A stretch of DNA of 52,695 nucleotides from a virus, in the IMG/VR virus record IMGVR_UViG_3300031730_000008, positions 1 to 52,695 of that record; one strand, given 5' to 3'. Positions 7,770 through 15,864 of this stretch are shown here, one piece after another. The notes below the pieces were generated by a model, which saw only the letters and a list, made by a program, of their open reading frames with translations, searched no databases and had not been told where the DNA came from. The translations under genes were made by a program, and so were the position numbers. Within the stretch, counting starts at the first letter, position 1, and every line of letters begins with the position of its first letter.

Positions 7770-8422
7770 TTCTTCCCCTTAGCGCGCTGTGCTGCGTTGT
7801 AGTGGCTTTCCAGCGCCTTGACGATGAACTTCTCGCGCTGCTCTTTCGGCGCCGTGGACGAGACAAAACGATCAGCTTGCCGCCTGACTTCCTTCTGGAT
7901 GTCGGGTGGCGCATCGGTGATTTTCACCCACGGGCCGGACTTGCCCTTGGACGCGCTGCGGCCCGGTGCGTCGCCGTCGCCAGGACCGTCAGTCTTTTTC
8001 TTGGGCTTGACCTTGTCGTCATCGTCCTCGTCATCGTCCTTCGGGTCCGCAGGGTCGTCGTCATCGTCCTTCAGGTCGGCAGCGACGACCGGCGGTGCAA
8101 GTTTCTTGTCCACGGCCTTCACCAGCGCTTCGGCGAAGGCCGCTGCAGTCGCGAATTTCTTCGGGTCCATGGTTTTGCCAAGATCGACGGCCAAGGCTGA
8201 CCGCTCCGGGTCGACGCCGAACCACGCTTGCTTGTCCAGCTCCGCGGTGATCTCCGCATGTCCGAACGGCGGGGCCTTGGGCGCGGAGCTGACGGCCAGG
8301 GTAGCGATGTCGTTTGCGATCTTGGTTGCGGCTGCCGTGTCGCCGTTTGTCACGGCAGCGTCAAGCTGCGTCTGCAGGCCGGCGCGAGCTTGGTCGCGCA
8401 TCATCGTGTTGAGGTCGACCAT
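7766..8422 (-). CDS. Candidate scaffolding protein (acidic, helical)
   Basis: 218 residues. A helical N-terminal half is followed by an extremely acidic stretch (DLKDDDDDPADPKDDDED, about residues 118-138), a Lys-rich hinge and a basic helical C-terminus (AQRAKGKK). This charge layout and the position between portal and capsid genes fit phage scaffolding proteins, which assemble inside the procapsid and then leave. No sequence family could be named, so the role is inferred. TGATG overlap with the upstream gene. Confidence 0.6.
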   Translation of the reverse strand: MVDLNTMMRDQARAGLQTQLDAAVTNGDTAAATKIANDIATLAVSSAPKAPPFGHAEITAELDKQAWFGVDPERSALAVDLGKTMDPKKFATAAAFAEALVKAVDKKLAPPVVAADLKDDDDDPADPKDDDEDDDDKVKPKKKTDGPGDGDAPGRSASKGKSGPWVKITDAPPDIQKEVRRQADRFVSSTAPKEQREKFIVKALESHYNAAQRAKGKK

Positions 8423-8913
8423 CACAGCCCCTTGTAGGTAGTACGTTCGCGAATGGTCTCCGCGTACGGATCGAAAAGACCTAAACCGGCGCGTTCCGGT
8501 GGCGGTTTAGGCTCGTTTTCGTCCCAAACCAGCGTTGCCGGGTCCGGCATCCTGTCAGAGGGGATGATGCCGATCACATCTTGGAAGCTAGAGACGTAGC
8601 GCCAGCCACTTGTCACCATGATCTGACCGCCCTGCACCATGGTCCCGGCGAACGGACGGATAAGCACCCAGTCGCCGATGCCTACTTCCTGCCGGCTTAG
8701 GCCGTCGCCGTCCTTGTATTGGAATGCCAGCGGCCCCATGGCGACGATCCGACCGGCCATGACGTTGTGCGCGAGCAGATCGCGCGTCTGCTGAGGCACA
8801 ATCATGCTGCCGATTTTCTCCGGCGGGAACGGAATGCGGATGATGACCATGTCCCGCGTCGGCCGTACGAAGTCGTGCGGGATTTCGAAGCCGTAAAGAC
8901 CTACGCTGCTCAT
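8422..8913 (-). CDS. GroES-like co-chaperonin
   Basis: 163 residues. Residues ~15-105 follow the Cpn10 fold pattern: RPTRDMVIIRIPFPPE at the start, IGSMIVPQQT as the mobile-loop/beta-hairpin region, AGRIVAMGP, and VGIGDWVLIRPFAGTMV at the end, matching the GroES order 'rDrVlVk...GGIviP...GeVvAvGpG...vGDrVlf..yaGt'. The C-terminal ~55 residues are extra. Phage co-chaperonins such as T4 gp31 replace host GroES during capsid folding. Its place between portal and scaffold-like genes supports a capsid-folding role. TAATG overlap with the upstream gene. Confidence 0.75.
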   Translation of the reverse strand: MSSVGLYGFEIPHDFVRPTRDMVIIRIPFPPEKIGSMIVPQQTRDLLAHNVMAGRIVAMGPLAFQYKDGDGLSRQEVGIGDWVLIRPFAGTMVQGGQIMVTSGWRYVSSFQDVIGIIPSDRMPDPATLVWDENEPKPPPERAGLGLFDPYAETIRERTTYKGL

Positions 8914-9260
8914 TACCACGCTCCCACGATCGCCTTGAACACGTAGTCCTTGGCCTTCTGATCCGGCGGCAGGTCGTCGTACGGCACGAAACAAGGATGA
9001 GTTTTCGCGTCCGCGTCCTTCACGGGACCGTACGCCCACCCCGTTCGGCGCTTTTCCTCAAGCCAGCTATCGTGATTGGCGCTCGGCGGTGCGTCGGGGT
9101 TCTCCATACAGAACTGCACGCCTTTGATTGCGCTTTCGCGCTGCCACTCTGGCGCATCGGCCCATGCAACTTGTGAATGGTCGCCGAATGCCGTACACAA
9201 AGCGCGGTTGGCTTCGTGACAGATTTTTGCAATCGGCTCTGCGTCGTCTCGGTGTATCAT
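8913..9260 (-). CDS. RyR-domain protein
   Basis: 115 residues. The C-terminal half (HDSWLEEKRRTGWAYGPVKD ... CFVPYDDLPPDQKAKDY) is the RyR repeat named after ryanodine receptors, also found as a small stand-alone domain in phages and bacteria. An N-terminal helical stretch holds conserved-looking aromatic residues. Function in phages is not established; ligand binding has been proposed for the family. Sits inside the head-morphogenesis operon and overlaps the next gene as TAATG. Confidence 0.8.
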   Translation of the reverse strand: MIHRDDAEPIAKICHEANRALCTAFGDHSQVAWADAPEWQRESAIKGVQFCMENPDAPPSANHDSWLEEKRRTGWAYGPVKDADAKTHPCFVPYDDLPPDQKAKDYVFKAIVGAW

Positions 9261-9487
9261 CTCTGCCCCTTCAATTCCGTTTCAAAAGCGTTCCGTACCT
9301 TGTCCGCCGAAGAGGACAGCAGTACTTCGATATCATGCAAGGCCGCTGCCCGGCCCTGCGCTACCGGGTCCACTACCTGCCCCGCCAGAAAGGTCTGCAC
9401 CGTTGCCGATTTGCGGAGGCGCAGCACCGCCAGGAGGGTTTTGGTTTGTGGGCTGCTGAGCCATTCCATCAAAGCCGCTTCCTGCAT
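9257..9487 (-). CDS. Small helical protein overprinted on the portal 3' end
   Basis: 76 residues, mostly amphipathic helix (MQEAALMEWLSSPQTK, AALHDIEVLLSSSADKV). The first 155 bases overlap the end of the portal gene in another frame. The downstream end overlaps the RyR gene as ATGA, and the start is embedded where the portal reads LMQEANNAG. Believed real because of coupling and protein-like composition, but the overlap is unusually long. Confidence 0.6.
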   Translation of the reverse strand: MQEAALMEWLSSPQTKTLLAVLRLRKSATVQTFLAGQVVDPVAQGRAAALHDIEVLLSSSADKVRNAFETELKGQR

Positions 9488-11276
9488 TGTTCGCTTCCTG
9501 CATCAGGGACTGTACGGCATGTTCCAGTTGCGCCATATTCAGTAACGCAGCTTGGTTGTCAATCATGCCGCCACTGGCTTCGACCATATTTTTCTGCGCC
9601 TGCGTAAGCTTCATGGCGACATCGGCAATAGCCTTGATGTTTTCCGTTTTCTGTTTCATCAGGCCGAGCGCACCCTTCATCTTCTCATCCGGCGTAGCTT
9701 GCGGTTGTTGCGGCTGCCCGATAAGTTCCTCCGGGTTCGGAATGCGCATAATCTGGCAGAACCGTAGCGCGGCCTTGAACGGATCGAACGCGGGGTTCTC
9801 CGTCATTTGCAAGTAAACGCCACCCATCGCGCTACGATGCATTTCGGTAGCAAGCTGCGGGTCGGCGGTCACCGCAACGCCGCTGCCGTCTTTGGCCGTC
9901 AGGCCTTGGGGTAGCTCGTCGTAGGCATCCGCCATTTCCGCAAATTCGTGAAATTCTTGCGTCATGGACGCGACTGCGCGACGGTGCACGGCAGATTGAA
10001 CTTGCGTCCCCGTGTCAATGATGCCCTTGGCCATCGTCGCCGTCATGGACGCAGGCGCGTTTTCCAGCAAGTTCAGCGTACCGGCGAGACGGTCACCTAG
10101 CGTCATGACCTTTTCAAGTACTTGCACGGAACCGGGCGATACCTGTTTCGCCGGCCACGCCTGAAAACGATTGGTAAGCGGTGCGCCGTCCGTGTTGACC
10201 GTCGCCACGCGGTTGCCTTTGACTTCCACCTTGTCGGGCAGGCCGAAGCCGCCACCGGCCAGAATGCCGCCGTTCTGGCTTTCCGTCTTTGCGGTGTCCG
10301 TGATCGCGGCCAGCAGCACGTCCGCAGCCGCTTCTGTACGGCTCAACAGTTTGCCGAAGCCCATCGGGAAAAAGCCACCCTTCGGATCAGGCAGAAACAT
10401 GTACGGGTAAAATCGGCGGATCGGGTTGAAGTACAGAACTTCCTTGGTGTGAACGATTGTCTTTTTCGTCCAGCGCGGCCGTATCCGTACGATTTCCTGA
10501 AATTCATCGCGTGAGATAGTGACGGTCCACGGCTCCTCTATGCCGTCGTCGTCAAAATCAAGCCACGCGTCTACCTCGAAAAACTTTTTTGGCGCCTGCG
10601 GATCGAACTCATCGAACTGTGGCTCGTAGTCGATCCATTTTTTACGCGAGATCGAGCGCGTTATCTCGTACGGGTAGCGCTCAAATTGGTGCGTGACGCG
10701 GGGGGCGCGTTCAATCGACCGCACGTTCGCATTGATAATAACGGAGTTGCTGCCGACGCTAGGCACAAAGTGTGAATGGAATACGCGATCGCTGTCGTCA
10801 AAGTCGCGCTTGCGCCATGCCAGCCCGGTGCAGCCCATGTGCATTATTAGCGGATCAGTATCGAGCACCCAATTTCGATCGACCGTGCGGAGCTGGGTGG
10901 ACACCCACGCCGCGAGCGCTTCACCTCCGGGCTCGCTCGCCTTCGCCAGGTCCGGCTCTCCCAGCAGCGCGTCAGTTGCGCGGGCGGCGAACTGGATCAT
11001 GGCCGCCAGGGTCATTTCCGTAGCCGGTGGCGGTTCGTCTCCGGCGCCTTCCTGTTCGCGGTTTTGCGGTACCTCGTTGCCTTCGTCGCTGTCGAGTTCG
11101 TCCAGATAACCTTGGGCTTTCCCGGCCCATTCGGACATGGACGTTTCGTCGGTGTGGATCAATTCGGCAAGGTCGATCGCGATGCTGCGACGCGCGTCTT
11201 GGTCCATATCCTTCGCTAGATTGCCGAAGGTTTCCGGGTTGCTCAGGTTCAATTTGAGTTTGGGCAGGTCGCGCAT
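9333..11276 (-). CDS. Portal protein
   Basis: 647 residues, the size of podovirus portals. Contains the long alpha/beta core (VDAWLDFDDDGIEEPWTV, PIRRFYPYMFLPDPK, GFGKLLSRTEAAADVLL), helical stem (KMKGALGLMKQKTENIK) and a Gly/Pro-rich tail. Forms the dodecameric DNA-entry ring where terminase docks. First gene of a coupled minus-strand operon. A promoter at 11283-11312 would start transcription almost at the ATG. A second Met (MDQDARRS, residue 24) is an alternative start. Confidence 0.85.
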   Translation of the reverse strand: MRDLPKLKLNLSNPETFGNLAKDMDQDARRSIAIDLAELIHTDETSMSEWAGKAQGYLDELDSDEGNEVPQNREQEGAGDEPPPATEMTLAAMIQFAARATDALLGEPDLAKASEPGGEALAAWVSTQLRTVDRNWVLDTDPLIMHMGCTGLAWRKRDFDDSDRVFHSHFVPSVGSNSVIINANVRSIERAPRVTHQFERYPYEITRSISRKKWIDYEPQFDEFDPQAPKKFFEVDAWLDFDDDGIEEPWTVTISRDEFQEIVRIRPRWTKKTIVHTKEVLYFNPIRRFYPYMFLPDPKGGFFPMGFGKLLSRTEAAADVLLAAITDTAKTESQNGGILAGGGFGLPDKVEVKGNRVATVNTDGAPLTNRFQAWPAKQVSPGSVQVLEKVMTLGDRLAGTLNLLENAPASMTATMAKGIIDTGTQVQSAVHRRAVASMTQEFHEFAEMADAYDELPQGLTAKDGSGVAVTADPQLATEMHRSAMGGVYLQMTENPAFDPFKAALRFCQIMRIPNPEELIGQPQQPQATPDEKMKGALGLMKQKTENIKAIADVAMKLTQAQKNMVEASGGMIDNQAALLNMAQLEHAVQSLMQEANNAGSGFDGMAQQPTNQNPPGGAAPPQIGNGADLSGGAGSGPGSAGPGSGLA

Positions 11277-11282
11277 GTGGCC

Positions 11283-11312
11283 TCTGTATGACGTTTGTCT
11301 TACATAGTCAAG
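11283..11312 (-). promoter_or_regulatory. GTCATACA-family promoter of the portal operon
   Basis: Minus strand: TTGACT, 17-base spacer, TACAGA, with the conserved GTCATACA across the -10. The expected start of transcription falls at or within a few bases of the portal ATG (11276), implying a leaderless or nearly leaderless mRNA. Confidence 0.6.
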
Positions 11313-11410
11313 GGCTTAAGCTACCATAATTTGACGAAAACGACACATTCATGCTACTTAGTACAATATTCTCATGCCGGCCTGCAGCGCCGGGAACAGG
11401 GGTTATTCGC

Positions 11411-12343
11411 ATGCAGGTTATCGACCGCAGTCTCCAAGCTTCGCAGTATTGGCCGGGTCTGTACGCCCTCTTTGGGCTCGACTACGAGCGCCTCGCCCCG
11501 ATCTACCCCCTCTTTTACGACGCGAAGCCTTCGGAGAAAGCGTTCGAAGAGTTCATGACGGAGCGCGCCGGCTTGGGCCTCGCCGTACAGCAGCCGGAAC
11601 TGGCGCCGGTTGAGTTCGATGTTCCGAATGAAGGCTACCGTACGCAGGTCACGCATGCATCGTACGGCCTCGCTGTGGCGATCTCGCGGGAGGCCAAGGA
11701 CGACAATCTGTATGAAGACGTCGGCTCCCGCATGATGAAGGAACTTGCGTTCAGTGCCAGGCAGACTGAGGAATACATTGCTCACGCGCCGCTGCAGGTT
11801 GCCGGCGATGCCGTGAACGGCCTCCGTGCCGACAACGTGCCGCTGCTCTCCGCGAGCCACCCCACGGCCACCGGCACGCAGTCCAATCTGCTTGTTTCGG
11901 CGAACGTGTCGGAACTGGCGTTCGAGAACGCCGTCATCCAGATCTCGTACGCGCGCAATGGTCGCGGCTTCATCATCAACCTGAAGCCCAAGCGCGTCAT
12001 CCTGTCACCAGAGAGCGGCCCGGAAACCCGGCGCATCCTCGGATCGCCGTTGCAGTGGAACGCGCAGACCAACAACATCAACGTGCTGCGATCGACTGGT
12101 GCGCTGCCCGAAGTGATCGAAACGCCGTACCTGGTCGACAAGGACAACTATTTCATCCAGACGTCAGAACAGGACAAGGACAACGGCCAGGGCTTCACCT
12201 TCTGGGAACGTTCGGCGGTCGAAACCCGCGAAGACAGCAACTGGAGCAATCAGGCGTCGCTCATCGCCCTGTGGTTCCGTTGCGCAGCGTCAATTATCGA
12301 CTTCCGTACCGTCTACGGCAGCCTGGGCGCCGACGCCGTCTAG
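11411..12343 (+). CDS. Major capsid protein
   Basis: 310 residues. Matches the family of podovirus/Mu-like HK97-fold heads: start QVIDRSLQASQYWPGLYALF, central EGYRTQVTHASYGLAVAISREA, E-loop-like PLLSASHP, and C-terminal IIDFRTVYGSLGA. AGGGG lies eight bases before ATG 11411. Divergent from the portal operon across a 134-bp intergenic region; followed by a strong terminator at 12412, so it is probably transcribed as a short, abundant message. Confidence 0.85.
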   Translation: MQVIDRSLQASQYWPGLYALFGLDYERLAPIYPLFYDAKPSEKAFEEFMTERAGLGLAVQQPELAPVEFDVPNEGYRTQVTHASYGLAVAISREAKDDNLYEDVGSRMMKELAFSARQTEEYIAHAPLQVAGDAVNGLRADNVPLLSASHPTATGTQSNLLVSANVSELAFENAVIQISYARNGRGFIINLKPKRVILSPESGPETRRILGSPLQWNAQTNNINVLRSTGALPEVIETPYLVDKDNYFIQTSEQDKDNGQGFTFWERSAVETREDSNWSNQASLIALWFRCAASIIDFRTVYGSLGADAV

Positions 12344-12411
12344 ACATACGTTCGGCGGTGTGTAATACAGGGATGCCCACCTTGGGCGTTTCCTCCCTGC
12401 TACCAGACTTG

Positions 12412-12457
12412 ACGGCCCCGGCATGAAAGCTTTGAGCGAGCCGGGGCCGTTCTTTCT
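12412..12457 (+). terminator. Rho-independent terminator after the capsid gene
   Basis: Eleven-base-pair stem (ACGGCCCCGGC / GCCGGGGCCGT) with a 17-base loop, followed by TCTTTCT. Located 69 bases after the capsid stop. Confidence 0.85.
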
Positions 12458-12471
12458 GATAGGGTTCGCTC

Positions 12472-13056
12472 ATGACCTACGGCACCCACAGCCCCAAGCC
12501 GAAGTTCCGCTCTGCGGAGACGTGGGCGGCCTGCAGCCGATGCAATGCGCGGGTCCGCTATTCAAGCCTTCGGCGGGAGCGGCTGACGGGGCTTCTGGTG
12601 TGCAGCGCCACGTCAGGGCGTGCGGTACGGCCGTGCTGGGACCCTTGGCCGGCGGTCTATGACTTTCAAGCCTACCCCGACAAATCGATCGAGCCGCCTC
12701 CAGAACCGCTTCCGTTGCGCTGGAACCTTGATGACATTTGGGGCAGCGGCAACAACCCGGCGGCCGCCCCAGACGACGCTACGCGGCTGGAAAAGCTTCT
12801 GACGTCGGTCCCCTACTATGCCAGTTTAGGCAAATCCGCGGCCTTCATTGCGCCGAACGCGCCACTGAGCGCGCAGGTGTTCAACCTGACGACGATCGTT
12901 GCGGCCGACTATGATGGCACGTTCATACCGTCTGGTTCTGTACGCACCGTGACGCCGCCGGACGAGCGCACCGAATTGACGAACGTCTCCAAGACGGACG
13001 TTGACGTTCCTGATACGCTATGGTCGCCGCCGTGGGCGCAAGTGAAGGGGGTTTAG
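12472..13056 (+). CDS. Conserved zinc-finger-like connector-region protein
   Basis: 194 residues. N-terminus has CSRCNARVRYSSLRRE ... LLVCS ... RPCWDPWP, a four-cysteine arrangement known from small podovirus/siphovirus proteins that lie between capsid and tail-completion genes. The middle is Pro-rich (EPPPEPLPLRW). The C-terminal half appears beta-rich. Role unknown; a head-tail or assembly function is suggested only by position. Confidence 0.7.
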   Translation: MTYGTHSPKPKFRSAETWAACSRCNARVRYSSLRRERLTGLLVCSATSGRAVRPCWDPWPAVYDFQAYPDKSIEPPPEPLPLRWNLDDIWGSGNNPAAAPDDATRLEKLLTSVPYYASLGKSAAFIAPNAPLSAQVFNLTTIVAADYDGTFIPSGSVRTVTPPDERTELTNVSKTDVDVPDTLWSPPWAQVKGV

Positions 13057-13215
13057 GTGGCTAATCCGTCGCCGGAGGTGCGGGCGCTTCTAAAAGAATG
13101 GTGTGATATCGAACGCGCCAAGTACGGGCTTGACTGGAAAAAGATTGTTGCAAAGCAGTTGGCGGACGCGTCGGCTCCGTACATCGAAGCATTTTTGAAA
13201 GCTACCAAGAAATGA
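13057..13215 (+). CDS. Small helical protein
   Basis: 52 residues, GTG start with AGGGGG upstream. Sequence is helical and charged (EVRALLKEWCDIERAKYG, IVAKQLADASAPYIEA). It begins directly after the upstream stop and ends with ATGA overlapping the gp4-like gene, so it belongs to the connector operon. Function unknown. Confidence 0.7.
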   Translation: MANPSPEVRALLKEWCDIERAKYGLDWKKIVAKQLADASAPYIEAFLKATKK

Positions 13216-13898
13216 CCGCGACTGCCAAACAAATCATCGCGAAGGCGCTCCATCTGTTCGGCATCAACGATCAGACCGAAGACCCAACGCCTACGGATAT
13301 CGAAAACAACGTTGACGTACTCAATGATCTGTTGCGCGCGGAGAACGCGGACGGCGCATGCCAGTACCTCATCAAGCGCGCAGTCGTACAGCTTCCGGCT
13401 GGCGTCTCAGGGTCGCTCTATTCGTTCTCCATCGGTACGGGCAGCGCTGACTATCTTGTGCAGCGTGACGTGGTAGCTGTACGCGCAATCTGGATGAACG
13501 ACATTAACCTGACCGTGAACCGGGAAACGCGCATGGCGCCCAGCGCCGACGTTGTGCGCACGACTACGCCCGGCATTATCGTGAAGTGGCATCAGGAACG
13601 CCAGACAGATGGCTCCGTCCTTGTCACTGCGTGGCAGCCGCCGCGCGCCTCCGCGCAAGCGCTAATCGAGTACGGCGGGCGGTTACCGGCAATCACGGCG
13701 ATAAATGGCAGTGACATCGTTGCGCTTCCGCCGGAAGGCATTCACGACGCGGCGTTGCTCCTGGGGCGTCGCGTTTACAAATCGTATGGTCGCAGTCTGG
13801 AGCCCACTGATCCGATTTTGATGGATGCGGAGCGCGTTAACGCGCGCTGGCGTGACTGGGCGCGTGGTCAGCAATGGCTGCGAATGGTCAGGGCCTAA
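13212..13898 (+). CDS. Head-tail adaptor, P22 gp4-like
   Basis: 228 residues. Begins TATAKQIIAKALHLFGI and continues NVDVLNDLLRAENADG, the helical start typical of P22 gp4-type tail accessory factors. A beta-rich middle and a helical end with RVYKSYGRSLEP follow. These proteins bind the portal after packaging and extend it for the tail plug. Directly upstream of the gp10-like gene, as in P22-like phages. Confidence 0.8.
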   Translation: MTATAKQIIAKALHLFGINDQTEDPTPTDIENNVDVLNDLLRAENADGACQYLIKRAVVQLPAGVSGSLYSFSIGTGSADYLVQRDVVAVRAIWMNDINLTVNRETRMAPSADVVRTTTPGIIVKWHQERQTDGSVLVTAWQPPRASAQALIEYGGRLPAITAINGSDIVALPPEGIHDAALLLGRRVYKSYGRSLEPTDPILMDAERVNARWRDWARGQQWLRMVRA

Positions 13899-13899
13899 C

Positions 13900-15339
13900 G
13901 TGGGCGCAATCAACATACTCGGCTCATTCGCTGACCCGCTCAATCTTGACCAGGGCGCCGGCAAGCTCGTCAACGTGCGCGTAGTGCCGCGCGAGATGAA
14001 AGAAGGCAAGGTGGCGCAAGTCCGCTTTGTCGGCGCTCCCGGATTGACGACGATCAGCAAGCCATCGTCGGCGCCTTGCATTGTCATCGCGGCAGCGCTC
14101 GGGACGATCTGGACCGGACACGCGGACGGATCGATTTACTACAACGTGGAAACTGGGCTGCCGCTGCTGGCCGGCACCGTGGCAGTCAACCCGACGCAAC
14201 CTATTATTCGCTTCGCGGAGGACCGTACGGCACTTGCCATCGCGTCCAACGCCAACGCTCTAGGCGGGACACGCGCCGGCACCGGCTACACGGCGACGCA
14301 AGGTGCGGGCGTGGCCAATGCGGGCTTCGATGCGTCAATCAACTTCGATCCTTCCGCGGTCGCTGAACTCGACAATATGACGTTATGGTCCGGTGCGTCC
14401 AATTTCTACGCCAATCAGGACGCAAAGGTTTACCGCTCGCAACCACTGGCGCCGGGTACCGTCTTGCCGAATAGCTTCGGCACTAAAGAGGCGCGACCGG
14501 ACAAAGTCGTGGATATGGCGGTGTCCAGCCGGGTGCTGTGGCCGCTGGGCTCGCGGTCGCTAGAGCAGTGGTATAATAGCGGCGGGACTATCGACATGCC
14601 GTTTGTGCCCTTTCCTAACTCGCTTGTTTCTGTCGGCATCGCGGCGCGGCTGTCGCGCGCGGTGTTGCGCGATCGTATCGTATTCGTCGCAACCGACCGC
14701 CGCGTATGGCTGTGCGAGGGGCAGGCTGGAAAGCCGATCTCGCCGGCATGGGTCGACTTTCTGCTACAGGAGCTTACGGCTGCGCAAATCGGATTGCTCA
14801 CGGGCTACGCATATGGGCACGGCGGCAGTGACTTCTACGTGCTGACGCTGCCCGGATCGTGGTCACTAGAACTGGCATCGTCCACGGGTGTTTGGTCCTA
14901 CCGCCAGTCTCCGGGGCGCTTGGATCACGTAGGACGTTGCGCCAAGGAATACGACGGGGGCGTGACGTACGTCGGCCTCGATACCGGAGAAGTATGCACA
15001 CTGGACATCAACAGCGCCGCGGAGCCCGCCGGTACGCTGTCCCGCACGATCATAACGCCTTGGGTCGGCAGCCAGGAGACACGCCAGACATACGGAACAA
15101 TCGACATTACGTCGTCCATGGGGCCGGCGGCCGGAACCTTCCAGTTCGATTGGTCGGAAGACCGTGCGGTGACGTGGCGCGGCGTGCGTCAGGTTTCGCT
15201 GCCGTCTCCGGGGCTGCGCCGCGCGCTGGCGCAGGGCATGGGTACGGGCCGGCGTCGTCAGTTTCGCCTGCAGTACAGCGGCACGCAAGCGCCATTCACA
15301 ATCGACGAGCTGTTCGCGACGATTACGCCGGGGACTTGA
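13900..15339 (+). CDS. Packaged-DNA stabilization / tail hub protein, P22 gp10-like
   Basis: 479 residues, close to P22 gp10 (472). GTG start two bases after the previous stop, AGGG upstream. Beta-rich repeats with segments such as SSRVLWPLGSRSLEQWYNSG, FVATDRRVWLCEGQ and TGVWSYRQSPGRLDHVGRC are characteristic of the family that forms the hexameric tail hub, seals the portal and binds tailspikes. The 3' end overlaps the convergent gene 15323-15550 by 17 bases. Confidence 0.8.
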   Translation: MGAINILGSFADPLNLDQGAGKLVNVRVVPREMKEGKVAQVRFVGAPGLTTISKPSSAPCIVIAAALGTIWTGHADGSIYYNVETGLPLLAGTVAVNPTQPIIRFAEDRTALAIASNANALGGTRAGTGYTATQGAGVANAGFDASINFDPSAVAELDNMTLWSGASNFYANQDAKVYRSQPLAPGTVLPNSFGTKEARPDKVVDMAVSSRVLWPLGSRSLEQWYNSGGTIDMPFVPFPNSLVSVGIAARLSRAVLRDRIVFVATDRRVWLCEGQAGKPISPAWVDFLLQELTAAQIGLLTGYAYGHGGSDFYVLTLPGSWSLELASSTGVWSYRQSPGRLDHVGRCAKEYDGGVTYVGLDTGEVCTLDINSAAEPAGTLSRTIITPWVGSQETRQTYGTIDITSSMGPAAGTFQFDWSEDRAVTWRGVRQVSLPSPGLRRALAQGMGTGRRRQFRLQYSGTQAPFTIDELFATITPGT

Positions 15340-15550
15340 CGAAGTCGCGAGCTGCGCGCGTCATCATGTGGCGGGGTAGTTGCGTCAGATCGTTCCGTAC
15401 GGCCTTGGTAATTGGCGTGGTTTGCTCGTACACGGCGATGATAGGGCGTTCGAAATGAGACAGGTGCCTAACGAGATTGGCGCGGTTTGCACCGCCAAAG
15501 ACTTGCATTTTGTGGGTGCCGTCGACAGCTTCGTACTGAATAGTGTACAT
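15323..15550 (-). CDS. Small hypothetical protein
   Basis: 75 residues (MYTIQYEAVDGTHKMQVFGG, IIAVYEQTTPITKAV). GGAG lies eight bases upstream of ATG 15550, and TGATG overlaps the upstream gene, giving a two-gene minus operon embedded among plus-strand tail genes. Resembles a small DNA-mimic-sized or regulatory protein but no family was recognised. Confidence 0.65.
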   Translation of the reverse strand: MYTIQYEAVDGTHKMQVFGGANRANLVRHLSHFERPIIAVYEQTTPITKAVRNDLTQLPRHMMTRAARDFVKSPA

Positions 15551-15810
15551 CAAGAAACTCCATACGCAAAAGGACAGCGTGAGTTGTGAATTATCGCCGT
15601 CGCACCACATAGACAACGCACGGGTTCAATGATTTTGCCGTCATCGCCAATCTCAACCGTTTCAAAAGTACGGCCGCGAGCGCGGAGTGCCGTTTGTCGC
15701 TGTTTCTGCTGTCGGCCGCCATACATGGCGTCTTTCAGCGTGTTTTCTACGTACTCTTGGCCCTGCTCAACAAGTCCGGCTTGCCAGTCTGCGTCAGCTT
15801 CATCACCCAT
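15550..15810 (-). CDS. Small protein with cysteine motif
   Basis: 86 residues: acidic helical start (EADADWQAGLVEQGQEYVEN), basic RQQKQRQTALRARGR linker, beta segment (FETVEIGDDGKIIEPV) and RCLCGA...SRCPF cysteines that could bind a metal. AGGAGA eight bases before the start. First gene after the promoter at 15836-15864. Confidence 0.65.
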   Translation of the reverse strand: MGDEADADWQAGLVEQGQEYVENTLKDAMYGGRQQKQRQTALRARGRTFETVEIGDDGKIIEPVRCLCGATAIIHNSRCPFAYGVS

Positions 15811-15835
15811 AGCTTAAATCTCCTATCCGTGCGCA

Positions 15836-15864
15836 GCCGTACACTTAAACTTGAGGTAAGTCAA
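15836..15864 (-). promoter_or_regulatory. Candidate promoter of the small minus operon
   Basis: Minus strand: TTGACT, 17-base spacer, TACGGC. The -35 matches the phage family, the -10 is weak. It lies over the start of the plus-strand gene at 15864. Confidence 0.4.
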
